Shown here one piece after another: positions 41,332-51,488 of a DNA stretch of 64,000 bases. The notes beneath the pieces were generated by a model. The model was not told the origin of the DNA and made no database searches. It saw only the letters and a program-made list of their open reading frames with translations. Source of the stretch: Pelagimonas sp. (GTDB taxonomy: Bacteria; Pseudomonadota; Alphaproteobacteria; Rhodobacterales; Rhodobacteraceae); the NCBI GenBank assembly GCA_025210265.1, contig JAOASD010000004.1, forward strand, positions 310,001-374,000. The letters run 5' to 3'. Position numbers and translations under genes: made by a program. Within the stretch, counting starts at the first letter, position 1. The number at the start of each line of letters is the position of its first letter.

Positions 41332-43392
41332 TCAGAGCAGGAAGTCCGTGGCCTCCATCCCGGTCACACCGGTCACATCAATGCGCATGTCGCGGGTGCC
41401 ATCGCCATCCACGTCGATATTGATGCGGGTGTCGCCGCCGCCGGTTTCCACAGTGCGGATCGACGCCACACCCCCGCCTGCGAAGCTGCCCAGCAGGTTC
41501 AGCTCCAGCTGGCCCTCGACCAGCGGGCGCAGGTCGATCAGGTCTTCGCCCTGGATGAAATCGACAATGGTGTCATATTCGGTGTCATCGCTGTCTGAAA
41601 TCGTGGTGAACAGGAAGGTGTCATTGCCATCCTGACCGCGCAGCTCGTCATAGCCCGCGCCACCCAGCAGAACGTCATCACCGTCACCGCCGCGCAGCGT
41701 GTCATTGTCGGCACCGCCCATCAGCGTGTCATTGCCGGTATCGCCCAGCAGGCGGTCCTTGCCGCTGCGGCCTTCGATCAGGTCGTCGCCTGCGCCGCCA
41801 TCCACAGAGTCGGCCCCGTCACCTGCGCGCACCGTATCCGCGCCGCCGCCCGCGTCGATCGAGTCCTTGCCCGCACCACCGCGCACAAAGTCATCGCCCA
41901 GACCGGCATCAATCGTGTCGCCGCCACCACGGCCCGACAGCACGTTGTCGACCTGGTTGCCGGTGACATAATTGTCCAGCGCGTTGCCAATGCCATCCGC
42001 CGCATCCGAGCCGATCAGCAGCAGGTTTTCGAAATACTCACCCAGGGTAAAGCTGACCTCGGACAGGACCGTATCGGTGCCTGCGCCATCTTCCTCGACA
42101 AACAGCGCCGCTGAATTGTCGGTGTAATAGCGGTCATCGCCCAGGCCACCGCGCACTTCGCCGGTGACAACACCGCCGCCGCGCCCGTCATAGGTGTCGT
42201 TGCCGTTTTCAAGATGGATATCCCCATCCACCAGGCCCGAGTTGCGGAAGATGTCATCGCCGCTGTTCAGATCGACCAGGCCGTAGATCTGGCCGGTATT
42301 GGTGACCTCGTCGCGCGCCAGAGCGCCGCTGCCGCCGGTGATGACACTGCCGCTGTTATTGTTGAGCAGCGTCCCGTTATTGATCAGCTGCGCCACGCTA
42401 CCCGCAAGAGAGGAGTTCAGCTGCACGGCTTCGCGGTCGGTCGAAACGATCGTGCCGTTATTGACCAGCGTCATGTAATCGTCACCGCTCATATAGACGC
42501 CTTCCCAGGCTGCGGTGATGGTGCCATTGTTGATCGCATTCGACCCGCCGGCATTGGTCAGGTAGAGCCCCATTTCGCTGCGGCTTTCCAGGATGCCGTC
42601 ATTGACGACCGAACTGTCAGGGCCATTTATGTAAACCGCGTGATCTTCGGCCTCGACCGTGCCACGGTTGGTCAGGGTGGTGCCGCCACCGCCAAGCCCG
42701 TCCTGAATGTAGATCCCGTCGCGCACATCGGATGTGATCAGACCGTCATTGACGATGCTGTTGCCACCGCCATCAATATAGAGCGCCTCCAGTTCTGATG
42801 CGATCACCCCGGTATTGGAAAAATCGACGGCCCCGACATCGGCTGCAAATTCAATCGCGCGCCCCTCGGACGACGTAATGCTGCCCGCATTGTCGATATC
42901 TGCGGCAACAGAAGACCGGATCGCGTCTTCGACGGCGGTGATGAAACCGGTATTGGTGATGTTGGACCGCAGGCCGTCAATATCAATGGCGGCACCTGCG
43001 CTGGTGATCTGGCCCGCATTGGTGATGGACGCATCCGTCGCCAGCGAGGTCAGATGCACCGCACCATGCTGCGCCCCCTGGCTGGTGATCGAGCCAAGGT
43101 TGCTGACGGCGATCCCATCGCCATTCAGGTACAGGCCGTTATTGCGACCGATGATGGCACCTTGTTCACCGACAGAGATCGTCCCACCGGCGCCCAGCTC
43201 GGCCCCGTTGTCATCCCCGGCCAGCGTGCCGTTGACATGGACAGTGACGCCGGTTTCGGTCAAGGCGTCCAGCGCGTCTGCATTGGATGAGGCGACGGTA
43301 ATACCGGGGTTGATGATGACGAGGTCATCATTGTTGGGGTTGATGCGATCCCCCGTGCCGTTGCTGTTGGTGGTCTGTAAAATGATAGCCAT
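41332..43392 (-). CDS. Array RTX protein B
   Basis: 686 residues with one of the longest variable parts (about 395 residues). It has at least ten rungs of the type ITNAGQITSAGAAIDI, ITNTGFITAVEDAI, IVNDGLITSDVRDGIYI, LTNRGTVEAEDHAVYI, VVNDGILESRSEMGLYL, AINNGTITAAWEGVYM. Linker GNDTYDGRGGGVVTGEVRGG and eight or more RTX nonapeptides follow, ending RDMRIDVTGVTGMEATDFLL. An extra Gly in the C-terminal block (ETGGGDTRIN) is unique to this copy. TAGGAG precedes the ATG. The parallel beta-helix is inferred from the repeat pattern. Confidence 0.85.
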   Translation of the reverse strand: MAIILQTTNSNGTGDRINPNNDDLVIINPGITVASSNADALDALTETGVTVHVNGTLAGDDNGAELGAGGTISVGEQGAIIGRNNGLYLNGDGIAVSNLGSITSQGAQHGAVHLTSLATDASITNAGQITSAGAAIDIDGLRSNITNTGFITAVEDAIRSSVAADIDNAGSITSSEGRAIEFAADVGAVDFSNTGVIASELEALYIDGGGNSIVNDGLITSDVRDGIYIQDGLGGGGTTLTNRGTVEAEDHAVYINGPDSSVVNDGILESRSEMGLYLTNAGGSNAINNGTITAAWEGVYMSGDDYMTLVNNGTIVSTDREAVQLNSSLAGSVAQLINNGTLLNNNSGSVITGGSGALARDEVTNTGQIYGLVDLNSGDDIFRNSGLVDGDIHLENGNDTYDGRGGGVVTGEVRGGLGDDRYYTDNSAALFVEEDGAGTDTVLSEVSFTLGEYFENLLLIGSDAADGIGNALDNYVTGNQVDNVLSGRGGGDTIDAGLGDDFVRGGAGKDSIDAGGGADTVRAGDGADSVDGGAGDDLIEGRSGKDRLLGDTGNDTLMGGADNDTLRGGDGDDVLLGGAGYDELRGQDGNDTFLFTTISDSDDTEYDTIVDFIQGEDLIDLRPLVEGQLELNLLGSFAGGGVASIRTVETGGGDTRINIDVDGDGTRDMRIDVTGVTGMEATDFLL

Positions 43393-43786
43393 TGGATTGC
43401 TCCTACGAAAACTGATAGCGCGCAGCGCGCCGGGGAAATGCCTTTGCTCCTGATGCGGAGGTCACGTGTTGATGTGACACTGGCAGGTTAATCGCTGCCC
43501 GGCTCTCACCTGTATTGAGGGAAACCCTACCTCTGCTGTGTCTGGCCCCGGAGTCACCTGTCAATTCTGAGAGGCAGGTCGCCGTCACGGGACATAGCTG
43601 CGCCTGCGCCAGACCAAACCCATCAGGTCAGTGCCATGCGCTGCAGGCCTGTTTGCGGGGCATCGCGCCCCGGATCACGTGTAAAAGATGACCTAGCGTA
43701 ACACGGCCTGCAGAGTCGGTAAATAAAAGCCGCCCTGACAGGACTGACAGGGCGGCAGTGTCATTTGTGTCAGATCGGGGCAGGGG
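43393..43786. other. 394-bp gap between array genes B and C
   Basis: I see no supported gene. It contains the gene B promoter and ribosome-binding region on the right of its start, and the terminator of gene C at the other end (43722-43756). The middle is GC-rich without clear repeats. Confidence 0.5.
43722..43756 (-). terminator. Terminator of array gene C
   Basis: GCCGCCCTG (43729-43737) pairs with CAGGGCGGC (43748-43756); minus-strand TTTTATTT follows. It lies about 30 bp after the gene C stop. Confidence 0.8.
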
Positions 43787-45583
43787 TCAGAGCAGGAAAT
43801 CCGTACCATCCAGCCCGGTCACACCGGTCACATCAATGCGCATATCGCGTGTGCCGTCGCCATCCACGTCTATATTGATGCGGGTGTCACCGCCGGTTTC
43901 CACGGTGCGGATGCTGGCCACGCCACCGCCTGCGAAACTGCCCAGCAGGTTCAGGGTCAGCTGGCCTTCGACCAGGGCGCGCAGGTCTATCAGGTCTTCG
44001 CCGCGGTTGAAATCGCCGATGCGGTCATATTCCAGATCATCGCTGTCCGATGTGGCAGCAAAGACAAAGCGATCCGCCCCCGCGCCGCCGGTCATCTGGT
44101 CATTGCCCAGACCGCCGCGCAGCACATCATCGCCTTCGCCGCCATTCAGAGTGTCATTATCGGCACCGCCCAGCAAAGTGTCATGGCCGTCTTCCCCCAG
44201 CAGCCGGTCCTTGCCCGCGCGCCCGTCCAGCAGATCGTCACCTTCGCCGCCGCTGGCCGTATCCCCGCCAGACCCGGCGCGGATCGTGTCATCCCCGGCC
44301 TCGCCAAACAGCGAATCCTTGCCTGCCCCACCACGCAGGAAATCATTGCCATCCCCGCCTGTGATCTGGTCCCAGCCATCGCGCCCGGACAGCATGTTGT
44401 CCCCATCATTGCCAAAGATCTTATTGGCCAGCGCATTGCCGATCCCGTGAAAATCCGCGGCTCCCGTCAGGGCCAGATTTTCAATCTGCGCGGCCAGCGT
44501 GAAATCGGTTTCGGCGAACACCGTGTCAGTGCCTTCATCCGCATATTCGACCAGCGTCACGTTCGAGCCGTTCACAATATAGATGTCATCGCCAGCCCCG
44601 CCATAAACGCCAGCGGTGACAGTGCCATTGCGCCCGTCAAATGCATCATCCCCATCGCCCAGATGCAGGCTGCCCTGGATCAGACCGCTATTGGTCACGG
44701 TTTCCTCACCCCCGGCAAAGCCGACATTGCCCTGCACCGAACCTGCATTGGTGAACCGCACCCCATCGGTCGCGGCCGAGCTCACATCGCCCTGAATCAC
44801 CCCGCCGCGTTGGTTGGTGATCTGGGTCTGCAGCGCCGCAGCGGCCACGGAGATGTCGCGCATGGTGCCGCTATTGGTGAGGGTGCCCACCTGGCCTGCG
44901 ATCAGGGTCAGACCGGCCAGATCGCCGGTATTCAGCAGGTTGATATTGTTGTTGGCCATATGCACAGCATGAACAGAGCCTGTCACCATGCCATGGTTTT
45001 CCACATTCAACGCGCTGCCATAGCCGTTGATCAAAAGCCCGGTGTCTGCGGTGATTGTGCCGAAATTCTTTAGGGTCGAAACATCGTTTAGAAAGTTCGA
45101 AGACAATTCAACGCCGATGTCTTCGCCGGTGATCACACCATAATTGGTAAAGACCGGCGCCTGCCCCGAAATCCGGACCGCGATGCCGGTCAGGCCGGTG
45201 ATGTCGCCGTGGTTGACCGCAGTGTTAAACGTGCCTGCCATGTAAAAGCCATAGGCATTGCCAAGGATCTGGCCGCGGTTGATCATGGTGCCAAAATCGT
45301 CGAGCATGGCAAAAGACGTGTAATAATCGCTGCTGCTGAACACGCGGCCGGTTTCACCGATATAGACCCCGGAATTGTCGGCGGTGTTTGAAACAAGGAT
45401 CGCCACATAGCTGGTCGCGATCAGATCCCCATCAATAAACGCGGTGTTCCCGTCCCCATTCAGACGCACAGCGTTAGAAAAGCCAGTCGTCGTGATGCTG
45501 TAGTCTTCGGGCAGGATCAGAACATCGTCCCCGTCCAATAGCTGCAGGGATGTCAGATTGGATGAAACAAGCGTTGTGGTCAT
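43787..45583 (-). CDS. Array RTX protein C
   Basis: 598 residues. The variable part (about 310 residues) includes MINRGQILGNAYGFYMAG, AVNHGDITGLTGIAVRI, FTNYGVITGEDIGVEL, LKNFGTITADTGLLING, VENHGMVTGSVHAVHM and FTNAGSVQGNVGF. Linker GDDAFDGRNGTVTAGVYGG, then RTX repeats (GGDGNDFLRGGAGKDSLFG...) and the constant end GVTGLDGTDFLL follow. AAGGAA precedes the ATG. Its neighbour on the 3' side is gene B; glnA follows on the other side, transcribed the same way. Export by an unlinked type I system is inferred. Confidence 0.85.
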   Translation of the reverse strand: MTTTLVSSNLTSLQLLDGDDVLILPEDYSITTTGFSNAVRLNGDGNTAFIDGDLIATSYVAILVSNTADNSGVYIGETGRVFSSSDYYTSFAMLDDFGTMINRGQILGNAYGFYMAGTFNTAVNHGDITGLTGIAVRISGQAPVFTNYGVITGEDIGVELSSNFLNDVSTLKNFGTITADTGLLINGYGSALNVENHGMVTGSVHAVHMANNNINLLNTGDLAGLTLIAGQVGTLTNSGTMRDISVAAAALQTQITNQRGGVIQGDVSSAATDGVRFTNAGSVQGNVGFAGGEETVTNSGLIQGSLHLGDGDDAFDGRNGTVTAGVYGGAGDDIYIVNGSNVTLVEYADEGTDTVFAETDFTLAAQIENLALTGAADFHGIGNALANKIFGNDGDNMLSGRDGWDQITGGDGNDFLRGGAGKDSLFGEAGDDTIRAGSGGDTASGGEGDDLLDGRAGKDRLLGEDGHDTLLGGADNDTLNGGEGDDVLRGGLGNDQMTGGAGADRFVFAATSDSDDLEYDRIGDFNRGEDLIDLRALVEGQLTLNLLGSFAGGGVASIRTVETGGDTRINIDVDGDGTRDMRIDVTGVTGLDGTDFLL

Positions 45584-45731
45584 GAAATGGTTCCTTTTGG
45601 GCGAATGCTGTACGGTAGCTGATCAAAAACAGCTGTGCTTTGTGCAAAAGGGCCGGGATTTTTCTAGAAAATCAACGGGGGCGGGGCGAAAGGTGGCCTC
45701 GCAATAGTGCCTGACCTGACGTCAAAAAGAA

Positions 45732-45757
45732 AAAGGGCGCCCCGAAAGGCGCCCTTT
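45732..45757 (-). terminator. Terminator of glnBA
   Basis: AAAGGGCGCC (45732-45741) pairs with GGCGCCCTTT (45748-45757); a long A-rich tract to the left gives minus-strand T residues. It lies 20 bp after the glnA stop. Confidence 0.9.
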
Positions 45758-45777
45758 GTTGCCGAGATCGAAACCGA

Positions 45778-47184
45778 TCAGCAGCTGTAATACATGCCGA
45801 ATTCGACCGGGTGCGGGGTGTGCTCGTAGTGCTCCACCTCTTCCATCTTGAGGGCGATATAGCCTTCGATCTGGTCTTTGGTGAACACGTCACCGGCCAG
45901 CAGGAAGTCGCTGTCTGCTTCCAGAGCTTCCAGAGCTTCGCGCAGGCTGCCGCAGACGGTCGGGATGCCGGCCAGCTCTTCTGCGGGCAGGTCATACAGG
46001 TTTTTGTCCATGGCTTCGCCCGGATCAATCTTGTTCTTGATGCCGTCCAGGCCAGCCATCAGCAGGGCAGCAAAGCACAGATAGGGGTTGGCCGACGGAT
46101 CGGGGAAGCGGGCCTCGACGCGCTTGGCTTTGGGCGATTCAGTCCACGGAATACGGACACAACCCGAACGGTTACGCGCAGAATAGGCGCGCAGAACCGG
46201 GGCTTCGAAACCGGGGATCAGGCGCTTGTAGCTGTTGGTCGACGGGTTGGTGAAGGCGTTCAGCACTTTGGCGTGCTTGAGGATACCACCGATGAAATAC
46301 AGGGCTTCCTGCGACAGGTCGGCGTATTTGTCGCCTGCGAACAGGGGCTTGCCGTCTTTCCAGATCGACATGTTCACGTGCATCCCGGTGCCGTTGTCAC
46401 CGTAGATCGGCTTCGGCATGAAGGTGGCCGATTTGCCGTAGGAATGCGCCACGTTGTGGATGACGTATTTGTATTTCTGCAGCTCGTCCGCCTGTTTGGT
46501 CAGGCTGTCAAAGATCAGGCCCAGCTCGTGCTGGCAGGACGCCACTTCGTGGTGGTGCTTGTCGACCTTCATGCCCAGACGCTTCATGGTGGACAGCATT
46601 TCCGAACGCAGATCCTGCGCGTCGTCGATCGGGTTCACCGGGAAATAGCCGCCCTTGATGCCGGGGCGATGGCCGGTGTTGCCCATTTCATATTCGGTGT
46701 CGGTGTTCCAGGAACCGTCAACCGCGTCCACTTCGTAGGACACTTTGTTGATTTTGTTCTCGAAACGCACGTCGTCGAACAGGAAGAATTCCGCCTCGGG
46801 GCCCATGTAAGCCACGTCACCGATACCCGAAGATTTCAGGTATGCTTCGGCCTTCTGTGCGGTGCCGCGCGGGTCACGCTCATAGGATTCGCCGGTGTCG
46901 GGTTCAACGATGGAGCAGTGGATGCAGATCGTTTTTTCCGCATAGAACGGATCGAGATAGGCGCTCTCGGTGTCCGGCAGCAGCTTCATGTCGGAGTTTT
47001 CGATCGACTTCCAGCCAGCGATGGAGGAACCGTCGAACATGAAACCCTCTTCGAGGAAATCTTCGTCCACCAGATCCACATCCACGGTGACGTGCTGCAG
47101 CTTGCCGCGCACATCGGTGAAACGGATGTCGACATAGGCGACGTCTTCGTCCTTGATCTTCTTGAGCAGGTCTTGTGCGCTCAT
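45778..47184 (-). CDS. glnA: Glutamine synthetase, type I
   Basis: 468 residues. It makes glutamine from glutamate, ammonia and ATP in the cytoplasm as a dodecamer. [84 protein letters not shown] are GS-I signatures. NLYDLP near residue 397 holds the adenylylation Tyr, so control by GlnE is expected. It follows glnB by 81 bp as in most alphaproteobacteria. A perfect terminator closes the unit. Confidence 0.97.
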   Translation of the reverse strand: MSAQDLLKKIKDEDVAYVDIRFTDVRGKLQHVTVDVDLVDEDFLEEGFMFDGSSIAGWKSIENSDMKLLPDTESAYLDPFYAEKTICIHCSIVEPDTGESYERDPRGTAQKAEAYLKSSGIGDVAYMGPEAEFFLFDDVRFENKINKVSYEVDAVDGSWNTDTEYEMGNTGHRPGIKGGYFPVNPIDDAQDLRSEMLSTMKRLGMKVDKHHHEVASCQHELGLIFDSLTKQADELQKYKYVIHNVAHSYGKSATFMPKPIYGDNGTGMHVNMSIWKDGKPLFAGDKYADLSQEALYFIGGILKHAKVLNAFTNPSTNSYKRLIPGFEAPVLRAYSARNRSGCVRIPWTESPKAKRVEARFPDPSANPYLCFAALLMAGLDGIKNKIDPGEAMDKNLYDLPAEELAGIPTVCGSLREALEALEADSDFLLAGDVFTKDQIEGYIALKMEEVEHYEHTPHPVEFGMYYSC

Positions 47185-47265
47185 CTCTGTATTCCCTTGA
47201 TTGCGTGTATTGGAAATTCTGTTTTGTCTTTGGATGCCCGCGGGGCAACCATCACCGGGGCCGGT

Positions 47266-47643
<378 letters not shown>

Positions 47644-47828
47644 TCATTTCTGTGCAGGGGCCACAATCGCAATGCGATCTGCCAGGGGACGGGTCGTGGG
47701 CATTTTAAAGACTGTGATTAAAAAATAGGCATAATGGCGTAAAAATGTGCGAAATTGAATCGCGTGCTGGTGTGCCGCCTGGGCCGGGGGGATTGGATCG
47801 CTGCACAATCGGGCGTTCTGCATGGCAA

Positions 47829-47853
47829 AAGGGCCAGTGTGAAACCGGCCCTT
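47829..47853 (-). terminator. Terminator of array gene D
   Basis: AAGGGCC (47829-47835) pairs with GGCCCTT (47847-47853), with AA before it giving a minus-strand TT. It lies 45 bp after the gene D stop, between it and glnB. Confidence 0.6.
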
Positions 47854-47897
47854 ATATAGGTATGTTTTGCTGTCACGTCGCTGCTGGGGCAGGGCGG

Positions 47898-49652
47898 TTA
47901 CAGCAGGAAATCCGTGGCTGCGATTCCGGTGATGCCCTCCAGATCAATGCGCATATCGCGCGCGCCATCACCATCCACGTCGATATTGACCCGCGTATCG
48001 CCGCCGGTTTCCACGGTGCGCACACTGGCCACGCCGCCGCCTGTGAAACTGCCCAGCAGGTTCAGCTCCCGCTGGCCTTCGACCAGCTCGCGCAGGTCGA
48101 TCAGGTCTTCGCCCTGGGTGAAATCGGTGATGCCGTCATAGCCCAGCGAGGGGCTGTCGCTGACCGCGTTGAAGTCAAAGACATCATGGCCCGCGCCGCC
48201 GGTCAGCGTGTCATTAGACGCCCCGCCGCGCAGCACGTCATCGCCATCGCCGCCCAGCAGGCGGTCTTCGTCGCCACCGCCGATCAGCGTGTCATTGCCA
48301 TCGCCGCCTTCCAGCCGGTCATCACCCGAGCGCCCTTCGATCCGGTCATCGCCCGCGCCGCCAAGACCGGTATCGCCGCCAGCCCCCAGTCGGATCACGT
48401 CATCGCCGTCCTCGCCGCTGACGCTGTCACGGTTGCCGCCGCCCTTCAGAATGTCATCGCCATCTCCGCCCAGGATCGTGTCATCGCCTGCGCGGCCCGA
48501 GATCATGTTGCCACCGTCATTGCCGGTCAGCGTGTTGGCCAGCTCGTTGCCGATCCCATCCGTGTTGCCGCTGCCGATCAGCTCTAGGTTTTCCAGATTG
48601 GCACCCAGATGATAATCTGACGCTGCCTGCACAAGATCCGTGCCCTGATTGGCACTTTCGACAATTTCCAGCAGCGGGTCGTCGACAATATAGATGTCAT
48701 CGCCAAATTCGCCCTGAACCGTGCCGTCAACCATGCCGCCACGCCCGTCAAACACATCATTGCCGGATCCAAGCCGCACGTCGCCGCCGATCTCGCCGGA
48801 ATTGCGCACCGTGTCATTGCCAGAGCCCAGCCAGATCAAGTTGTCATAGGAACCGCGGATTTCGCCGGAATTGTCAAAGATCTGATCACCCGAGCTGGAC
48901 CGAATGTAGTAAGTTCCGGTTTCGATCACGCCGCTGTTGCGGAATTCACCGCCGCTGCTGTTCATGCTGATCCCACCTCTGATCAGCCCCCGGTTTTCAA
49001 AGTCAGCATTGTCACCCATCGTTATGGCGTAGGTGCTATGCGTGCTGATCGTGCCCGTGTTCACACCGTTGGTCACTGAGGCGACGGCGGTGCTACCCGT
49101 TGAAATCGTGCCGTGATTGATCAGATCCAGCACGCCCGAAGACCAACCGACCAGGCCGCCCCCAGCTGAGGTGATCAACCCGGTGTTCACGATTTCCACT
49201 TCGGTCACGAACATATCGACCGCGACGGCATCCGCAGAGATGGTGCCATGGTTCTCCAACCGGCTGCCATCTGAACCTGACCCAAAGTCAAAGCCGTTTT
49301 CGCTGCTGATGATTGTGCCATAGTTCACAACATCTGATCGATTGCTGAACTCAATGGCGGAGGTGCCGGGAGGCCCAGCGCCTTCATCGCCTGCGGCGGT
49401 GATGGTCGCGTCTGCACCGATCCACATCCTCACATTGTCGCCATAAAGGTCAATGGCCGCGCCAAATGTATCGCTATCCGTTGCATAAAGCGCGGTCACA
49501 TCGCCATAAATGAACAGCTGCGCGTTTGCGGCATTGCCGCTGATCGCATCTGCACCGATGGTGGTGATGGACTGGTCTTCGGCCAGATAGAATGTATCGC
49601 CTGACCCGACCGAGACCGTTGTGGTGGTGCTGGTTTGATTGATAATCGCCAT
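47898..49652 (-). CDS. Array RTX protein D
   Basis: 584 residues. The variable part (about 295 residues) has [76 protein letters not shown] and FRNSGVIETGTYYI. Linker [45 protein letters not shown] is followed by RTX repeats with a block [43 protein letters not shown] shared almost verbatim with gene F. It ends [18 protein letters not shown] precedes the ATG. It is the first array gene upstream of glnB. Confidence 0.85.
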   Translation of the reverse strand: MAIINQTSTTTTVSVGSGDTFYLAEDQSITTIGADAISGNAANAQLFIYGDVTALYATDSDTFGAAIDLYGDNVRMWIGADATITAAGDEGAGPPGTSAIEFSNRSDVVNYGTIISSENGFDFGSGSDGSRLENHGTISADAVAVDMFVTEVEIVNTGLITSAGGGLVGWSSGVLDLINHGTISTGSTAVASVTNGVNTGTISTHSTYAITMGDNADFENRGLIRGGISMNSSGGEFRNSGVIETGTYYIRSSSGDQIFDNSGEIRGSYDNLIWLGSGNDTVRNSGEIGGDVRLGSGNDVFDGRGGMVDGTVQGEFGDDIYIVDDPLLEIVESANQGTDLVQAASDYHLGANLENLELIGSGNTDGIGNELANTLTGNDGGNMISGRAGDDTILGGDGDDILKGGGNRDSVSGEDGDDVIRLGAGGDTGLGGAGDDRIEGRSGDDRLEGGDGNDTLIGGGDEDRLLGGDGDDVLRGGASNDTLTGGAGHDVFDFNAVSDSPSLGYDGITDFTQGEDLIDLRELVEGQRELNLLGSFTGGGVASVRTVETGGDTRVNIDVDGDGARDMRIDLEGITGIAATDFLL

Positions 49653-49670
49653 AACTTCACTCCCCTTTAT

Positions 49671-49705
49671 AAAATCTGGCCAGCGCGCGGTGCGCGCGCC
49701 GGGCC
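49671..49705 (-). terminator. Probable terminator of array gene E
   Basis: GGCCAGCGCGCG (49678-49689) pairs with CGCGCGCCGGGCC (49693-49705) with a mismatch; AAAAT to the left gives a minus-strand ATTTT. It lies between genes E and D, so it could also insulate gene D. Confidence 0.55.
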
Positions 49706-49728
49706 GGTCTTGTAAATGTCATGCGGGA

Positions 49729-51309
49729 TCACAGCAGGAAATCGGTGCCATCCATCCCGGTCACGCCGGTCACATCAATGCGCATGTCGCGCGACCCGTC
49801 GCCATCTACGTCGATATTGATGCGGGTGTCGCCGCCGGTTTCCACCGTGCGGATGCTGGCCACGCCACCGCCCGAAAAACTGCCCAGCAGGTTCAGGGTC
49901 AGCGTGCCCTCGACCAGATCGCGCAGGTCGATCAGGTCTTCGCCCCGGACGAAATCCAGCACGCTGTCATAATCGACCTCATTGCTGTCAGAGACCGCCT
50001 GCCAGACAAAATGATCCGCCCCGTCGCCCCCGGTCAGCCGGTCCGCATCGCCGCCGCCGATCAGCACGTCATCCTGATCGCCGCCATTCAGCGTATCCGC
50101 ATCACCGCCGCCCAGCAGTGTGTCTTCGCCCGCGCCGCCCTGCAGAGCATCCTTGCCCGAGCGCCCCTGGATCACGTCATCGCCTTCGCCGCCATCGGCC
50201 TGATCGCCGCCTGCACCCAGTCGGATGTCATCATCGCCAGACCCGCCATCCACGGTGTCCTTGTTGCCGCCGCCGCGGATCAGGTCATTGCCCGCGCCGC
50301 CGCTGATGTCGTCATTGCCATCGCGCCCGGACAGTACATTGTCGCCTGTATTCCCGGTGATCGTGTTGTCTTCGCCATTGCCGGTGCCGCGCAGATCCGC
50401 GCTGCCCGCCAGCTCCAGGTTTTCGAAATGCGCGCTCAGCTGGAAATCATCGCTGCTGACCACGGTGTCGGTGCCTTCACCGCTGAGTTCGACCAGATCC
50501 AGCGTGCCATCATCGACGACAAACAGGTCATCTCCGTCCCCGCCAAAAACGGTGCCGATCACCTGGCCGCCATCATTGGTGAACACGTCATCCTCAGCAC
50601 CCAACAGAATATCGCCCTGCACCAACCCGGTATTGGTAAAGCGGTCGATCCCGAAAGAGCCGGACAGATAGGCCTGATTGGCAGACAGGATCTGGCCGTG
50701 ATTGATCACTGTGTTGATCGACTGATTGCCATCCCAGACATAGCCAAGCAGCCGGATGGTCGAGCCGTTGACGGTCTGCGCAGAAATCACCCCATCGGCC
50801 CCATTGGTGATGTTCACCCGAAACGCGGTGGTGATCTCGATCGCTGAACTCTGGTTTGCGGCGCCCTGGCTGGTGGTGTTGGAAATCAGGCCGAAATTGG
50901 TGATATCGGCGGTGGTGTTGTAAAAGCTGCCCGCCCAGGCAAAGAACAGCGCAGGATCAAAGGTCCATCCGTTAAAGCCGACCGTTGGGGCGGTGTTGCT
51001 GTTGGTGACTTCGCCATTATTGACCAGCTGAAGGCGATCTGAGCCCTCAAAAGGCGAGGGCACCCAGATCGCCGAACTGTTGCGCCCAGAGACAGACCCG
51101 CTATCGCCGATAAAGATTTCGCTGAAGGACGCGTTGATCCCCTCGTAATCGCCATGCACGGTGCCGTGGATCTCCACATCGGCCACACTGGCATAGACCG
51201 CCGTTGTGCCGGTGCTGATCAGATAGCGATCAGGCAGCAGGAACAGCCCGTTGCTGGTGACATTGGCGGCAAAACTGGTGCTGACTGTGTTGACGGGAAC
51301 GATGGTCAT
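49729..51309 (-). CDS. Array RTX protein E
   Basis: 526 residues. The variable part (about 235 residues) contains LVNNGEVTNSNTAPTVGF, ITNFGLISNTTSQGAANQSSAIEI, VINHGQILSANQAYLSG and FTNTGLVQGDILLGAEDDVFTNDGG. Instead of the DGRGG linker it has DDVFTNDGGQVIGTVFGGDGDDLFVVDDGTLDLVELSGEGTDTVV. RTX repeats and a constant end GVTGMDGTDFLL follow. AAGGAT precedes the ATG. It lies 76 bp upstream of gene D, the smallest gap in the array. Confidence 0.85.
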   Translation of the reverse strand: MTIVPVNTVSTSFAANVTSNGLFLLPDRYLISTGTTAVYASVADVEIHGTVHGDYEGINASFSEIFIGDSGSVSGRNSSAIWVPSPFEGSDRLQLVNNGEVTNSNTAPTVGFNGWTFDPALFFAWAGSFYNTTADITNFGLISNTTSQGAANQSSAIEITTAFRVNITNGADGVISAQTVNGSTIRLLGYVWDGNQSINTVINHGQILSANQAYLSGSFGIDRFTNTGLVQGDILLGAEDDVFTNDGGQVIGTVFGGDGDDLFVVDDGTLDLVELSGEGTDTVVSSDDFQLSAHFENLELAGSADLRGTGNGEDNTITGNTGDNVLSGRDGNDDISGGAGNDLIRGGGNKDTVDGGSGDDDIRLGAGGDQADGGEGDDVIQGRSGKDALQGGAGEDTLLGGGDADTLNGGDQDDVLIGGGDADRLTGGDGADHFVWQAVSDSNEVDYDSVLDFVRGEDLIDLRDLVEGTLTLNLLGSFSGGGVASIRTVETGGDTRINIDVDGDGSRDMRIDVTGVTGMDGTDFLL

Positions 51310-51488
51310 GGACGGATCCTTGTGAAACGGCGGAACGCATGGGCGGGACTCTGAAGGCAGAGCACAGCAATGGAATGCGGGCTTAGGCTACCGCATTCCT
51401 AAATTTTACGTCAAAGCCGGAATACCCTACCTGTGGCGGGGTTTCCGGCCCATGTCAGGCCCATATCTGGTCCGTTACAGGGCAGGGG